Source: CAZYYO01 sp964650965 (GTDB lineage Bacteria > Bacillota > Clostridia > Lachnospirales > Lachnospiraceae). From it: a stretch of 26,424 nt of DNA. The notes beneath the pieces were generated by a model. The model made no database searches, was not told where the DNA came from, and saw only the letters and a list, made by a program, of their open reading frames with translations. The translations under genes were made by a program, and so were the position numbers. The DNA is taken from the NCBI GenBank assembly GCA_964650965.1, contig CAZYYO010000034.1:1-26424 (forward strand). Direction: 5' to 3'. Positions 9,271-16,590 of this stretch are shown here, in pieces. Each line of letters opens with the position of its first letter. The first letter of the stretch is position 1.

Positions 9271-9314
9271 AAAAAACAGTGGCGATTCTAATAAAAGAAT
9301 CGTCACTGTTTTTT
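9271..9314. terminator. Bidirectional intrinsic terminator between convergent esterase genes
   Basis: A long stem pairs the arm AACAGTGGCGATTCT with AGAATCGTCACTGTT (one mismatch) around a short A-rich loop. It is flanked by A6 on the left and T7 on the right, so it can end transcription from both the SGNH gene (+) and the alpha/beta-hydrolase gene (-). Confidence 0.9.
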
Positions 9315-9346
9315 TGTCTCGTTGTCTTGATGTAATGCTATCGTCC

Positions 9347-10315
9347 CTAGAGAGTCAGGAGTGCCTGGTCTAATTTCTGCAGTGTAAGACGGTCAAGCTG
9401 TGGAATATGACTGCTGGCCTGGCGAAGTGTCATGGTACATGCCATAGGATTTTTCAGCATTTGTTCAGCCACAGGTATTGCTTCTTTCACAAGTGATGCG
9501 GCTTGTACATCCTTCATCAATTGAGCCAAGGGGGTATCAATAGAGAATGTGCCAGTGCGGCCATCATTTACACCATAGATAGTAAAATCCCCAAACTGGG
9601 TCTTCAACCAGGTAAGACACATGGGAAGCCAGGACTGAAACGCATCATTGATATAATGTTTATCCCCATTGCAGGTCAGTGAGTTCCCAAGAGACAGTCC
9701 GTGAACACCACTTCGGAAGATATGAAGCTCAAAGTCAGTATTATGTTCATTCAATGCCTGACTCAATGCAAGTATATGGGCAGGTGGCGTAACCTGATCA
9801 TCTCTGGTGGAAAATAAGAAACAAGGGAGAGTGAGATCATCTACTGATTCGATAATATCAGGACAATCCAGTGCACGAAGGTCACTGTGGATAATTCCGG
9901 GATATCCAAGAATAAGAGCATCAGGGCGGTTTGGACCATGGGTCGCACAGGCTGCAGCAAGATGTCCACCTCCGGAAAAACCAATCATTGCCAGTTGGCC
10001 TTCTGAGATATCATATTCTTGACAGTGACTGCGAATATGAGCAATTGCTTCGTTACAATCAGTCATGGCATCAGCCATGGATGCATTTTTATTCTTCGAA
10101 ATTGTAGTATAGTCCAGAACAAATGCCTGGTATCCCTGGGCAAAAAAGGCCATTGCGATAGGTTCTGCTTCCCGTTCACTGCATATGCGAAACCCACCAC
10201 CTGGAAGAATCAGGACAGCTGGATAGGTATGAATATTATCCATTTCCTGGGATGGAATGTGCAGATAACCAGTTAAAGTTGCATTTTTTGTGAGCATTTC
10301 CTGTATTAATTTCAT
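9347..10315 (-). CDS. Alpha/beta-hydrolase esterase (acetyl-xylan-esterase-like)
   Basis: This is a 322-residue cytoplasmic esterase of the alpha/beta-hydrolase fold. The oxyanion segment LILPGGGF is at residues 35-42, the nucleophile elbow GFSGGG holds S114, the acid lies in FSTRDDQVTP (D172 or D173), and the histidine is H205 in SGVHGLSLG. The hydrolase core ends near residue 240. About 80 further residues (from FGDFTIYGVNDG on) form a helical C-terminal extension that I do not recognise. The ATG at 10315 is preceded by aggaggt. The gene is convergent with the SGNH lipoprotein gene and shares its terminator. TATAAT at 10378-10383 (minus strand) is a likely -10 without a good -35. Two TTTCCAA half-sites lie further upstream. 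The probable role is removing acetyl groups from imported oligosaccharides; the substrate is inferred from context. Confidence 0.85.
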   Translation of the reverse strand: MKLIQEMLTKNATLTGYLHIPSQEMDNIHTYPAVLILPGGGFRICSEREAEPIAMAFFAQGYQAFVLDYTTISKNKNASMADAMTDCNEAIAHIRSHCQEYDISEGQLAMIGFSGGGHLAAACATHGPNRPDALILGYPGIIHSDLRALDCPDIIESVDDLTLPCFLFSTRDDQVTPPAHILALSQALNEHNTDFELHIFRSGVHGLSLGNSLTCNGDKHYINDAFQSWLPMCLTWLKTQFGDFTIYGVNDGRTGTFSIDTPLAQLMKDVQAASLVKEAIPVAEQMLKNPMACTMTLRQASSHIPQLDRLTLQKLDQALLTL

Positions 10316-10408
10316 GTAATACCTCCTGTATCATATCATGTGCATTTCTGTCCTTTTAGGAAGGACTGGATTCCTATATTATAATTCAAATATAAATTAA
10401 GATATGAT

Positions 10409-10439
10409 ATTTCCAATAAAATTTCCAAAATATTAGAAA
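10409..10439. promoter_or_regulatory. TTTCCAA-type operator cluster upstream of the esterase
   Basis: This region contains TTTCCAAAATATTAGAAA (10422-10439), a near copy of the palindrome at 8279-8296. It also contains an extra half-site, giving two ATTTCCAA direct repeats at 10409-10416 and 10421-10428 (12-bp period). It lies upstream of the minus-strand TATAAT and just beyond the end of the TetR gene. Confidence 0.5.
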
Positions 10440-10451
10440 AAACTTAAATCC

Positions 10452-11117
10452 TTACAGAACCTCCACATTGCAGGCAGCCTTTCGTTTATCCATAATAGCT
10501 GTGTACAGCTCATTTACCGCTTCTGGATCACGAACGCCAATGGAATATAAAGCTGCATTTACTACAGCAGAAGCAATCTCTTCATCAGAACTGATAATGG
10601 GGGTGCTGCTGTTTGAAATACCGGCACTGATAAAGGGAGATTGAATGGAAGCATATACATTGGCTTCTGTTCGTCGCTGCTCCCCCTGGGTTCGAACATC
10701 CGGATCGTTGAAATAGCGTTGGGCAAAGTAATGCTTTAAGGTTTCCTGAATGTTAAACTCTTTGGTCTGGATGCGGAAGAGGACAGAGATTAACACCTGA
10801 TTTTCCTGGAAGAACTGTTTATGTATTCGGTTCATGACCTGATCCCTTTGTGCCTGAGATAAGGCATACATGGAATCTGGACCAGATTTATATACGTCCT
10901 GAATCAGTTCCTGGAGAGCCGTTACGAACTGGTTAAAGAGCTTCTCTACGATTTCGTATTTGTCCTTGTAGTGGGCATAGAAGGTGTTCCTGCTTACTAA
11001 GGCTTCGTCTAGAATCTTTTTTACTGTAATACTCTCAAAGGATTCAGACAGGCAAAGGGAACAGAAGGCATTTACAATTGCTTTGTCGGTGCGACGATAC
11101 TGCAGGCTGTTGTTCAT
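10452..11117 (-). CDS. TetR/AcrR-family transcriptional regulator
   Basis: This is a 221-residue DNA-binding regulator. The N-terminal helix-turn-helix is clear, roughly residues 20-50, with ITVKKILDEALVSRNTFYAHYKDKYEIVEKLF, the classic TetR pattern ending in the FYxHYKxK helix. The C-terminal ligand/dimer domain is divergent and gives no ligand clue. The frame can be read from a TTG at 11129, but that TTG overlaps the ggagaaag ribosome binding site, so the ATG at 11117 is the start. It is divergent from the GPH symporter. Copy B of the bipartite element lies between the two genes. It includes a perfect palindrome, TGATTATAATAATCA, which overlaps a TATAAT read toward this gene, so autorepression together with control of the symporter is a reasonable guess. 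It could instead regulate something unrelated. Confidence 0.88.
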   Translation of the reverse strand: MNNSLQYRRTDKAIVNAFCSLCLSESFESITVKKILDEALVSRNTFYAHYKDKYEIVEKLFNQFVTALQELIQDVYKSGPDSMYALSQAQRDQVMNRIHKQFFQENQVLISVLFRIQTKEFNIQETLKHYFAQRYFNDPDVRTQGEQRRTEANVYASIQSPFISAGISNSSTPIISSDEEIASAVVNAALYSIGVRDPEAVNELYTAIMDKRKAACNVEVL

Positions 11118-11145
11118 ATCTTTCTCCAATCTCTATTGTAAATAA

Positions 11146-11235
11146 TCTGACAATTTGATTATAATAATCAGTGACAATACAAATATATCACAATATGCAA
11201 TGAATGACTACTCCTGTTTTTTTGTTTCTACAAAT
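11146..11235 (+). promoter_or_regulatory. Bipartite promoter element, copy B (upstream of GPH symporter)
   Basis: The left box at 11146-11176 and the right box at 11216-11235 match copy A (6461-6550) with the same 78-bp register. The left box contains a perfect 7-bp-arm palindrome, TGATTAT-A-ATAATCA (11156-11170), and a TGACA direct repeat 24 bp apart (11148 and 11172). The right box carries TACAAA (11229-11234) as a possible -10, with ATGACT (11204-11209) as a weak -35 at 19 bp. The element lies in the 186-bp gap between the divergent TetR and symporter genes. Confidence 0.65.
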
Positions 11236-11303
11236 TCGAAGTGAGTTTTGCTAGAATCACATTAACTTAACAAGAAAGTAATGAAAGCAGGAGGGTATTT
11301 TAA

Positions 11304-12791
11304 ATGGAAAAACAAAAAATTGGGGCAGATGGCTACCGCCATGCAAGTAAACTGTCCATGTTTATTAGTCAGGCAGGTGCCGGCGGAAATATGTGCTTCT
11401 ACCTGATTATGATGTATGCAAGCTATATTGCAAATGTAGGATACGGTATTCCAGTAGCCATTGCAGGCTTGATTGTAACAGGTTCCCGTGTGTTTGATGG
11501 AATCACAGATCCGTTGATTGCAGCAATCTTTGACCGGATGAGTGCATCTCACGGAGGAAAAATTCGTAAGTTCTTAATTGCCGGCTGGGCAATTATGGCA
11601 TTGGCAGATTTATGTATGTATAACTGGTTTGCAGGACGTATCACTGGCATTCCTGCAGGGGTACTATTTATCGGATTATATGTAGTACATATTATTGGAT
11701 ACACCGTAGAAGGAATTGGAATGACCGTTGCCGGTATTTCTATTACCAATGATCCTAAGCAGCGACCATTTACAAATCTGGCAAGTACATGCTATTCTTA
11801 TCTGGTTCCAATGATTTTAAACAGTGTCATGGCATTTGCTATTCTGCCAAAATACGATAATCAGTACAATGCAGCATGCTTAAAGGAAACTACCGTAATT
11901 TATATTATTGCAGGTTTGTTCTTCTTAGTGCTGGCATGTATCGGTGTTACACCAATTGATAATGAAGAAATATTAGACGGTGCCAAGGTGCCAGGTCAGG
12001 ATAATCGTATTGGAATCAAGGATATGTTTTCCATGCTGAAAAAGAATAAGCCCCTTCGTATGTATGTTATTACCGGAGCTTCTGATAAGCTGGCACAGCA
12101 AACGGGTGGTCAGGCAATTGTTGTAACATTAATGAACGGCGTATTAATTGCAAACTATCAGACTGCTACCATGATTGGAAATGCAGGAATGATTGTAGGT
12201 ATTCTGTTTGCATTTATCGGTGGTGCATACATCGCCAAGTTTGGTGCTAAAAATGCAACTACTGTGTGGTCCTGGATATCCATTGGTTTATCTATTTTTG
12301 CTGTTGTGTTCTGCTTTATCTTAGGACCAAAAGGAATGGCTGCCATTGGAAGCTTCAGTGTGGCAATGGTCATTTACATTTTCATTATGATTTCTACCAC
12401 AGGAATCAAAATGATTTTATCCACTGCAACAGGAACGATGAAAGCGGATGTAACGGACTATTGGTTAGAGCAAAGCGGCAATTACCTGCCTGGTACCGTT
12501 GGAGCTATTTATGCATTCTTAGATAAGATGATTTCTTCTCTGTCAGCAACCATAGCAGCATTTACCATCGCATTGATTGGATATAAGAATTCTATGCCTC
12601 AAATGGGTGATGAAGCAACCTGGCCTATCTTTTGGACAACAATGGCGCTGATGTTTGGACTTCCAATTCTTGGCTGGCTGTGTAATGTGATTGCAATGCG
12701 AGGCTATGAGTTAGATAAGAAACGTATGGTAGAAGTACAGAAGAATATTGCAGCGAAAAAAGAAGAAGTAAAGGCTATGACAGAAGCATAA
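11304..12791 (+). CDS. GPH-family sugar:cation symporter (MelB-like MFS)
   Basis: This is a 495-residue polytopic membrane protein of the glycoside-pentoside-hexuronide:cation symporter family, with about 12 hydrophobic segments and a short basic C-terminal tail. The N-terminal motif TGSRVFDGITDPLIAAIFDR places acidic residues at D65 and D69, the positions used for cation and sugar coupling in MelB-type carriers. The start is fixed by aggaggg 8 bp before the ATG. The gene follows a TetR regulator encoded on the other strand and is preceded by copy B of the bipartite element, linking it to the GH43 gene. A hairpin separates it from the rhamnosidase gene. It is the only sugar transporter in the window, so it probably imports the oligosaccharide handled by the surrounding cytoplasmic glycosidases. 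Its substrate cannot be determined from the sequence. Confidence 0.92.
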   Translation: MEKQKIGADGYRHASKLSMFISQAGAGGNMCFYLIMMYASYIANVGYGIPVAIAGLIVTGSRVFDGITDPLIAAIFDRMSASHGGKIRKFLIAGWAIMALADLCMYNWFAGRITGIPAGVLFIGLYVVHIIGYTVEGIGMTVAGISITNDPKQRPFTNLASTCYSYLVPMILNSVMAFAILPKYDNQYNAACLKETTVIYIIAGLFFLVLACIGVTPIDNEEILDGAKVPGQDNRIGIKDMFSMLKKNKPLRMYVITGASDKLAQQTGGQAIVVTLMNGVLIANYQTATMIGNAGMIVGILFAFIGGAYIAKFGAKNATTVWSWISIGLSIFAVVFCFILGPKGMAAIGSFSVAMVIYIFIMISTTGIKMILSTATGTMKADVTDYWLEQSGNYLPGTVGAIYAFLDKMISSLSATIAAFTIALIGYKNSMPQMGDEATWPIFWTTMALMFGLPILGWLCNVIAMRGYELDKKRMVEVQKNIAAKKEEVKAMTEA

Positions 12792-12806
12792 AAAATTAGA
12801 AAAGTC

Positions 12807-12840
12807 ACAAAAGGGCAGGGGATAGACCCTGTCCTTTTGT
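12807..12840 (+). terminator. Hairpin between symporter and rhamnosidase (terminator or attenuator)
   Basis: A 14-bp stem (ACAAAAGGGCAGGG with CCCTGTCCTTTTGT, one G-T wobble) encloses the loop GATAGA. The short T4 run lies inside the stem rather than after it. It begins 15 bp after the symporter stop and ends 27 bp before the rhamnosidase start. No clear promoter follows, so partial read-through would be needed to transcribe the next gene. Confidence 0.75.
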
Positions 12841-12867
12841 AAATGAATAAGGAAGGATACGAAGAAG

Positions 12868-15225
12868 ATGAGTATGATGAGACAATTTCCGCCTACCAAT
12901 TGGATATGGATTCCGGAAGGAAATAAGGTGGAGCAAACCCCAGGATATGTTGTATTATTCCGGAAAAAGATTGTGTTAGAGCATAAAAGCAGCAGTATTA
13001 AAATACAAATCAGTGCAGACTCTCGTTATAAATTATATGTGAACGGAAGCATGGCAGAGCAGGGACCATGCAAGGGAGATCAGGAGAACTGGTATGTTGA
13101 TACCGTAGAGCTAAGGGACTATCTTCATCTGGGAGAGAATGTAATTGCCATAGAGGTTGCCCGATTTGCCCAACAAAGGGGAGCAGGACCAAATTCCATT
13201 GTTCGAACAGACACGCCTTGTCTCTATATAAAAGAACTGGTAGAGGAAGGACAGCAGGAAATAGGTTTGTCAGCGAAAAATGGATATCGTTGCTACCTGG
13301 CCAAGGGAATACAGTTTCGTGCAGCGAATCCAGGCTTTGACCCCCTGAAAATCTGGGAGACAGTAATTGGAGATGAGAAAATAAATGGATGGATGTGGTC
13401 AGACTTTCAGGATGGTGACTGGCAAGACGCAGTTGCTTATAATCAATTACAGGTAGAGTTATCAGTAAGTCCATTTCATCTTCTGCAACGTCCCATTCCC
13501 TACATGAGAAGAATTCCTCGTAAATTTATGGGAGTCTATGATCATTGTGAAGGCCCTGTGGATGTAAAGGACTGGGAACAGCTGGTGCAAAGAGGCACAG
13601 GTGTTACCATTATGCCTCATACAACTGCAACGGTTACCTTCCATGCTGGAGAAGAGATGACAGGGTTCCTGTCCTTAGATATGGAAGGGGGCAAGGGCAG
13701 TAAGGTTACAATGCTTACTGCAGAGTCCTATGGACAAGATCATCCGGCAATCCAGCAGCTTCCGGAACCTATGAGAAAATATGGTAAAATGCTGTATCTG
13801 CCTATCAAGGGAGATCGCATGGATTGTGAAAATGGAAGACTGCAGGGGGAAGAGGATGATTATGAAGTGGCAGGCTATGGAACCGAGAGCAGGCCGGAAT
13901 GCTATCAGCCATACTGGTTTCGTACCTTTCGTTTTGTGCAGCTGACCATTACCACAGAAGACCAGCCCCTTGTGATTCACAGATTTGACTATGAAGAAAC
14001 AGGGTATCCGCTGCTGGTGCAAAGTCGGGTAAATACTTCAGATGATTCTCTAAAAGGAATTTGGGACATTAGTTTGCGAAGCCTTCGTCGGTGTATGCAT
14101 GATACCTACATGGATTGTCCATTTTATGAGCAGCTGCAGTATGCCATGGACAGCAGAAGCCAGATATTGTTCACCTACAGTATTGCTGCAGATGATAGGT
14201 TGGCAAGACAATGCATGAATGATTTCCGTAACAGTCAGCGGCATGATGGAATGCTTTTGGCCTGCTATCCATCAGATTCCCCTAATGTTATTCCTGGATT
14301 TGCAATTTATTATCTGTTAATGCTTCATGATCATATGATGTATTTTGGAGACAAAGCGTTCTTAAGAGAACATCTTGCCTGTGCAGATCGTGTATTAGAA
14401 TATTTCCACCGGAATCTGGATGAACGGGGACTGGTAGGAAAGATTGGTGGCGTCAGTCAGGATCCAAATGAGAAATACTGGTCCTTCATTGACTGGTCAA
14501 CTGCCTGGACCGAGACAAGAGGGGTTCCCCTTGCTGCAAGCCAGGGACCAATTACCATGGAGAGTTTGTTATATATTCTTGGACTGCAAAAAATGGCGGA
14601 GGTTGTGGATTACTGCGGACGTAGTGGGATAGCACAGGAATATCGACAGAGAGCGGTTGGCGTGCAGCAAGCTGTGAAGCAGCATTGCCTGGATGATCAG
14701 GGGGTGTATATGGATGGACCACAGGTTGCGCAATACAGTGTGCATTCTCAGATTTTCGCGTTATTAACGGATACTGTAGATATTGAGACAGGAAAACGTA
14801 ATTTATTGGAGGCTTTGGACAATCCAGACAAATATGCACAGGTTTCTGTTGCCATGATGTATTATCTATATCGAGGATTAGAAAAAGCAGATGCCTATGA
14901 GAAAACAGACGCTTGCTGGAATTTATGGAGACAGATGTTGAAAGACAATCTGACCACCTGTGTAGAAGACGATACAAAATCCCGCAGCGATTGCCATGCC
15001 TGGGGAAGTCTGGCTTTATACGAACTTCCAGCTACTTGTTTAGGTGTGAGACCAGCTGCTCCTGGATATAGTAAGATGCAGATTCACCCAGTATGCGGAG
15101 CATTAGAGTGGGCAGATGGAGATGTGATTACACCGGTTGGTATGGTACATGTATCCTGGAAGAAGACTGCACAGGGATTGAAACTGGACTATGAAGCTCC
15201 AGAGGATGTTGAAGTAATATTATAA
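12868..15225 (+). CDS. GH78-type alpha-L-rhamnosidase-like glycosidase
   Basis: This is a 785-residue enzyme with no signal peptide, predicted to cleave terminal alpha-L-rhamnose from glycosides in the cytoplasm. Residues 1-100 form a beta-sandwich domain (SADSRYKLYVNGSMAEQGP, then LRDYLHLGENVIAIEV), and a second beta domain extends to about 400. The (alpha/alpha)6 barrel then starts with TYMDCPFYEQLQYAMDSRSQ. There D416, E421 and D428 keep the D-x4-E-x6-D spacing of the GH78 catalytic cluster, although the intervening residues differ from classical enzymes. A short C-terminal beta domain follows (LGVRPAAPGYSKMQIHPV). The ATG at 12868 has only a distant ggaagg; ATGs at 12874 and 12877 are also possible. 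The gene follows the symporter across a terminator-like hairpin and ends before a strong terminator. A related glycosidase specificity cannot be excluded. Confidence 0.83.
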   Translation: MSMMRQFPPTNWIWIPEGNKVEQTPGYVVLFRKKIVLEHKSSSIKIQISADSRYKLYVNGSMAEQGPCKGDQENWYVDTVELRDYLHLGENVIAIEVARFAQQRGAGPNSIVRTDTPCLYIKELVEEGQQEIGLSAKNGYRCYLAKGIQFRAANPGFDPLKIWETVIGDEKINGWMWSDFQDGDWQDAVAYNQLQVELSVSPFHLLQRPIPYMRRIPRKFMGVYDHCEGPVDVKDWEQLVQRGTGVTIMPHTTATVTFHAGEEMTGFLSLDMEGGKGSKVTMLTAESYGQDHPAIQQLPEPMRKYGKMLYLPIKGDRMDCENGRLQGEEDDYEVAGYGTESRPECYQPYWFRTFRFVQLTITTEDQPLVIHRFDYEETGYPLLVQSRVNTSDDSLKGIWDISLRSLRRCMHDTYMDCPFYEQLQYAMDSRSQILFTYSIAADDRLARQCMNDFRNSQRHDGMLLACYPSDSPNVIPGFAIYYLLMLHDHMMYFGDKAFLREHLACADRVLEYFHRNLDERGLVGKIGGVSQDPNEKYWSFIDWSTAWTETRGVPLAASQGPITMESLLYILGLQKMAEVVDYCGRSGIAQEYRQRAVGVQQAVKQHCLDDQGVYMDGPQVAQYSVHSQIFALLTDTVDIETGKRNLLEALDNPDKYAQVSVAMMYYLYRGLEKADAYEKTDACWNLWRQMLKDNLTTCVEDDTKSRSDCHAWGSLALYELPATCLGVRPAAPGYSKMQIHPVCGALEWADGDVITPVGMVHVSWKKTAQGLKLDYEAPEDVEVIL

Positions 15226-15290
15226 AAATGAATTATGATACATTGGTAGTTTCAGTATTGATTTACTAGCGATTACATTTATCTAATGAG

Positions 15291-15341
15291 AAAAATAATC
15301 GTGTTGATGTTATTACAGGCATCTTCGTGATTATTTTTTTT
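15291..15341 (+). terminator. Intrinsic terminator after the rhamnosidase gene
   Basis: AAAAATAATC at 15291-15300 pairs with GATTATTTTT near 15329-15338. An inner GATG/CATC pairing lies inside it, and a T8 run follows. It ends the symporter-rhamnosidase unit. The 266-bp gap (15226-15491) otherwise holds only the promoter of the next gene. Confidence 0.75.
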
Positions 15342-15407
15342 GGTATAAAATGCCCTTCAAAAAGTCCGAATGAGATACACATCTGATGAAATGGAAGGTA
15401 AACGATA

Positions 15408-15436
15408 TTGCACAATAAATATGAGATAACTATAAT
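15408..15436 (+). promoter_or_regulatory. Putative sigma-A promoter of the second esterase gene
   Basis: TTGCAC (15408-15413) and a perfect TATAAT (15431-15436) are separated by 17 bp. They lie about 55 bp before the preferred start codon at 15492. Neither the bipartite element nor the TTTCCAA palindrome is seen here, so this gene may be controlled separately. Confidence 0.6.
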
Positions 15437-15491
15437 AAAATAATGAGTTTATCAATATATGAAAATGCACGGAAAGAAGTGGGGTAGAAAA

Positions 15492-16526
15492 ATGAAAACA
15501 AATATTCCAATCTGGGGAGACAACATCCCTGGCAATAACACAGACAGCAAGCTGAAAGAAATGAGTATTGGTAAGAAGGGGACGGATTTCTGGATGATGA
15601 TTAAGGCAGCAGTGGCTATGCCAGGAGTGAAGATAAAGAATGCTTCCAAGGCAAAGCTGGGGCTGGATACTTACCAGTACTATCATGAAATAGCAAGTGG
15701 ATTTCGTCCAGATACATATGAGGATGTTCCATGTATCGATTATTACCCCTGTGAAGCATCCAAAGCTGCGATACTAATTATTCCAGGAGGAGGCTACACC
15801 TATCAGTCGAATTCCGGAGTGGAACCACAGGAGCAGTACGAGGGCGGAGCACTGGCAATGGAATTAAATGAAGCTGGATACACAGCCTTTGTGCTGTCTA
15901 GATATCGTTTGAATCCATATCGTATGCCTATTCCGCTTTTGGATGCACAGCGTGCTATGCGGTTTATTCGATTCCATGCATCAGATTTTAATATTGATCC
16001 TGATAAGCTGGGAATTATGGGATTCTCAGCAGGTGGATTGCAGACGGCAGGCTGCATTAACATTTGCAGAAATCGTTCTGTCCGGGAGATTTTAGATAGC
16101 TATGGAATGAAGGACGTGAACTATCAGCCGGATGAGATAGACAATATAGAGTGCAAGGCAGGATTTGCAGGATTAATTTATCCGATGCTGAGCTTTCGAG
16201 CTAACGTGCCCATGATGTATGCAGCATTTCCACAGGATAAGGTAGATGATGATACAGCCAGGGAAGTACTGCTCAAGCAGTATGATGTAACAGAATATGT
16301 ACAGCCCGGGGATGTGCCTCAGTTTATTGTTATGGGAACTAAGGATACCATGGTGGATCTTACAGATGATAAGAGCAGGTATATGAAGGCATTACAAGAG
16401 GCAGGTGTGAAATACCACTATCTTCCGGTGGAAGGTGCAGGCCATGGCTTTGGCGTAAATAACAAGAAGTTTCATTATTGGGTACAGGCATATATTGACT
16501 GGTTACAGGAGCTCAAACTGCAATAA
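15492..16526 (+). CDS. Alpha/beta-hydrolase esterase (BD-FAE / acetyl-xylan-esterase-like)
   Basis: This is a 344-residue cytoplasmic alpha/beta-hydrolase. LIIPGGGYTYQS forms the oxyanion region, GFSAGG carries the nucleophile S179, VMGTKDTMVD carries the acid D285, and GAGHGFG carries H318 (numbering from the start at 15492). The fold and the PGGGY/GFSAGG pairing fit the hydrolases that deacetylate xylo- or other oligosaccharides. The open frame begins at 15459, but no ribosome binding site precedes that ATG; gtggggtagaaaa precedes 15492, so I use 15492. The gene has its own promoter and lies between the rhamnosidase and the cysK-like operon. It is only distantly similar to the minus-strand esterase at 9347, so the two are not a recent duplication. 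Its natural ester substrate is unknown. Confidence 0.86.
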   Translation: MKTNIPIWGDNIPGNNTDSKLKEMSIGKKGTDFWMMIKAAVAMPGVKIKNASKAKLGLDTYQYYHEIASGFRPDTYEDVPCIDYYPCEASKAAILIIPGGGYTYQSNSGVEPQEQYEGGALAMELNEAGYTAFVLSRYRLNPYRMPIPLLDAQRAMRFIRFHASDFNIDPDKLGIMGFSAGGLQTAGCINICRNRSVREILDSYGMKDVNYQPDEIDNIECKAGFAGLIYPMLSFRANVPMMYAAFPQDKVDDDTAREVLLKQYDVTEYVQPGDVPQFIVMGTKDTMVDLTDDKSRYMKALQEAGVKYHYLPVEGAGHGFGVNNKKFHYWVQAYIDWLQELKLQ

Positions 16527-16590
16527 GTCATGCACTTTTTTCTCATAATGTGATAGGATAATACAGTAAATACAAAGAAGAGGAAAGACA

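Noticed and set aside
12868..15225. Secreted rhamnosidase
   Set aside because: The N-terminus begins directly with the domain sequence FPPTNWIWIPEG and has no hydrophobic signal segment.
15375..15413. CcpA (cre) site near the second esterase promoter
   Set aside because: GGTAAACGATATTGC only partly resembles the cre consensus and needs an inserted base to align.
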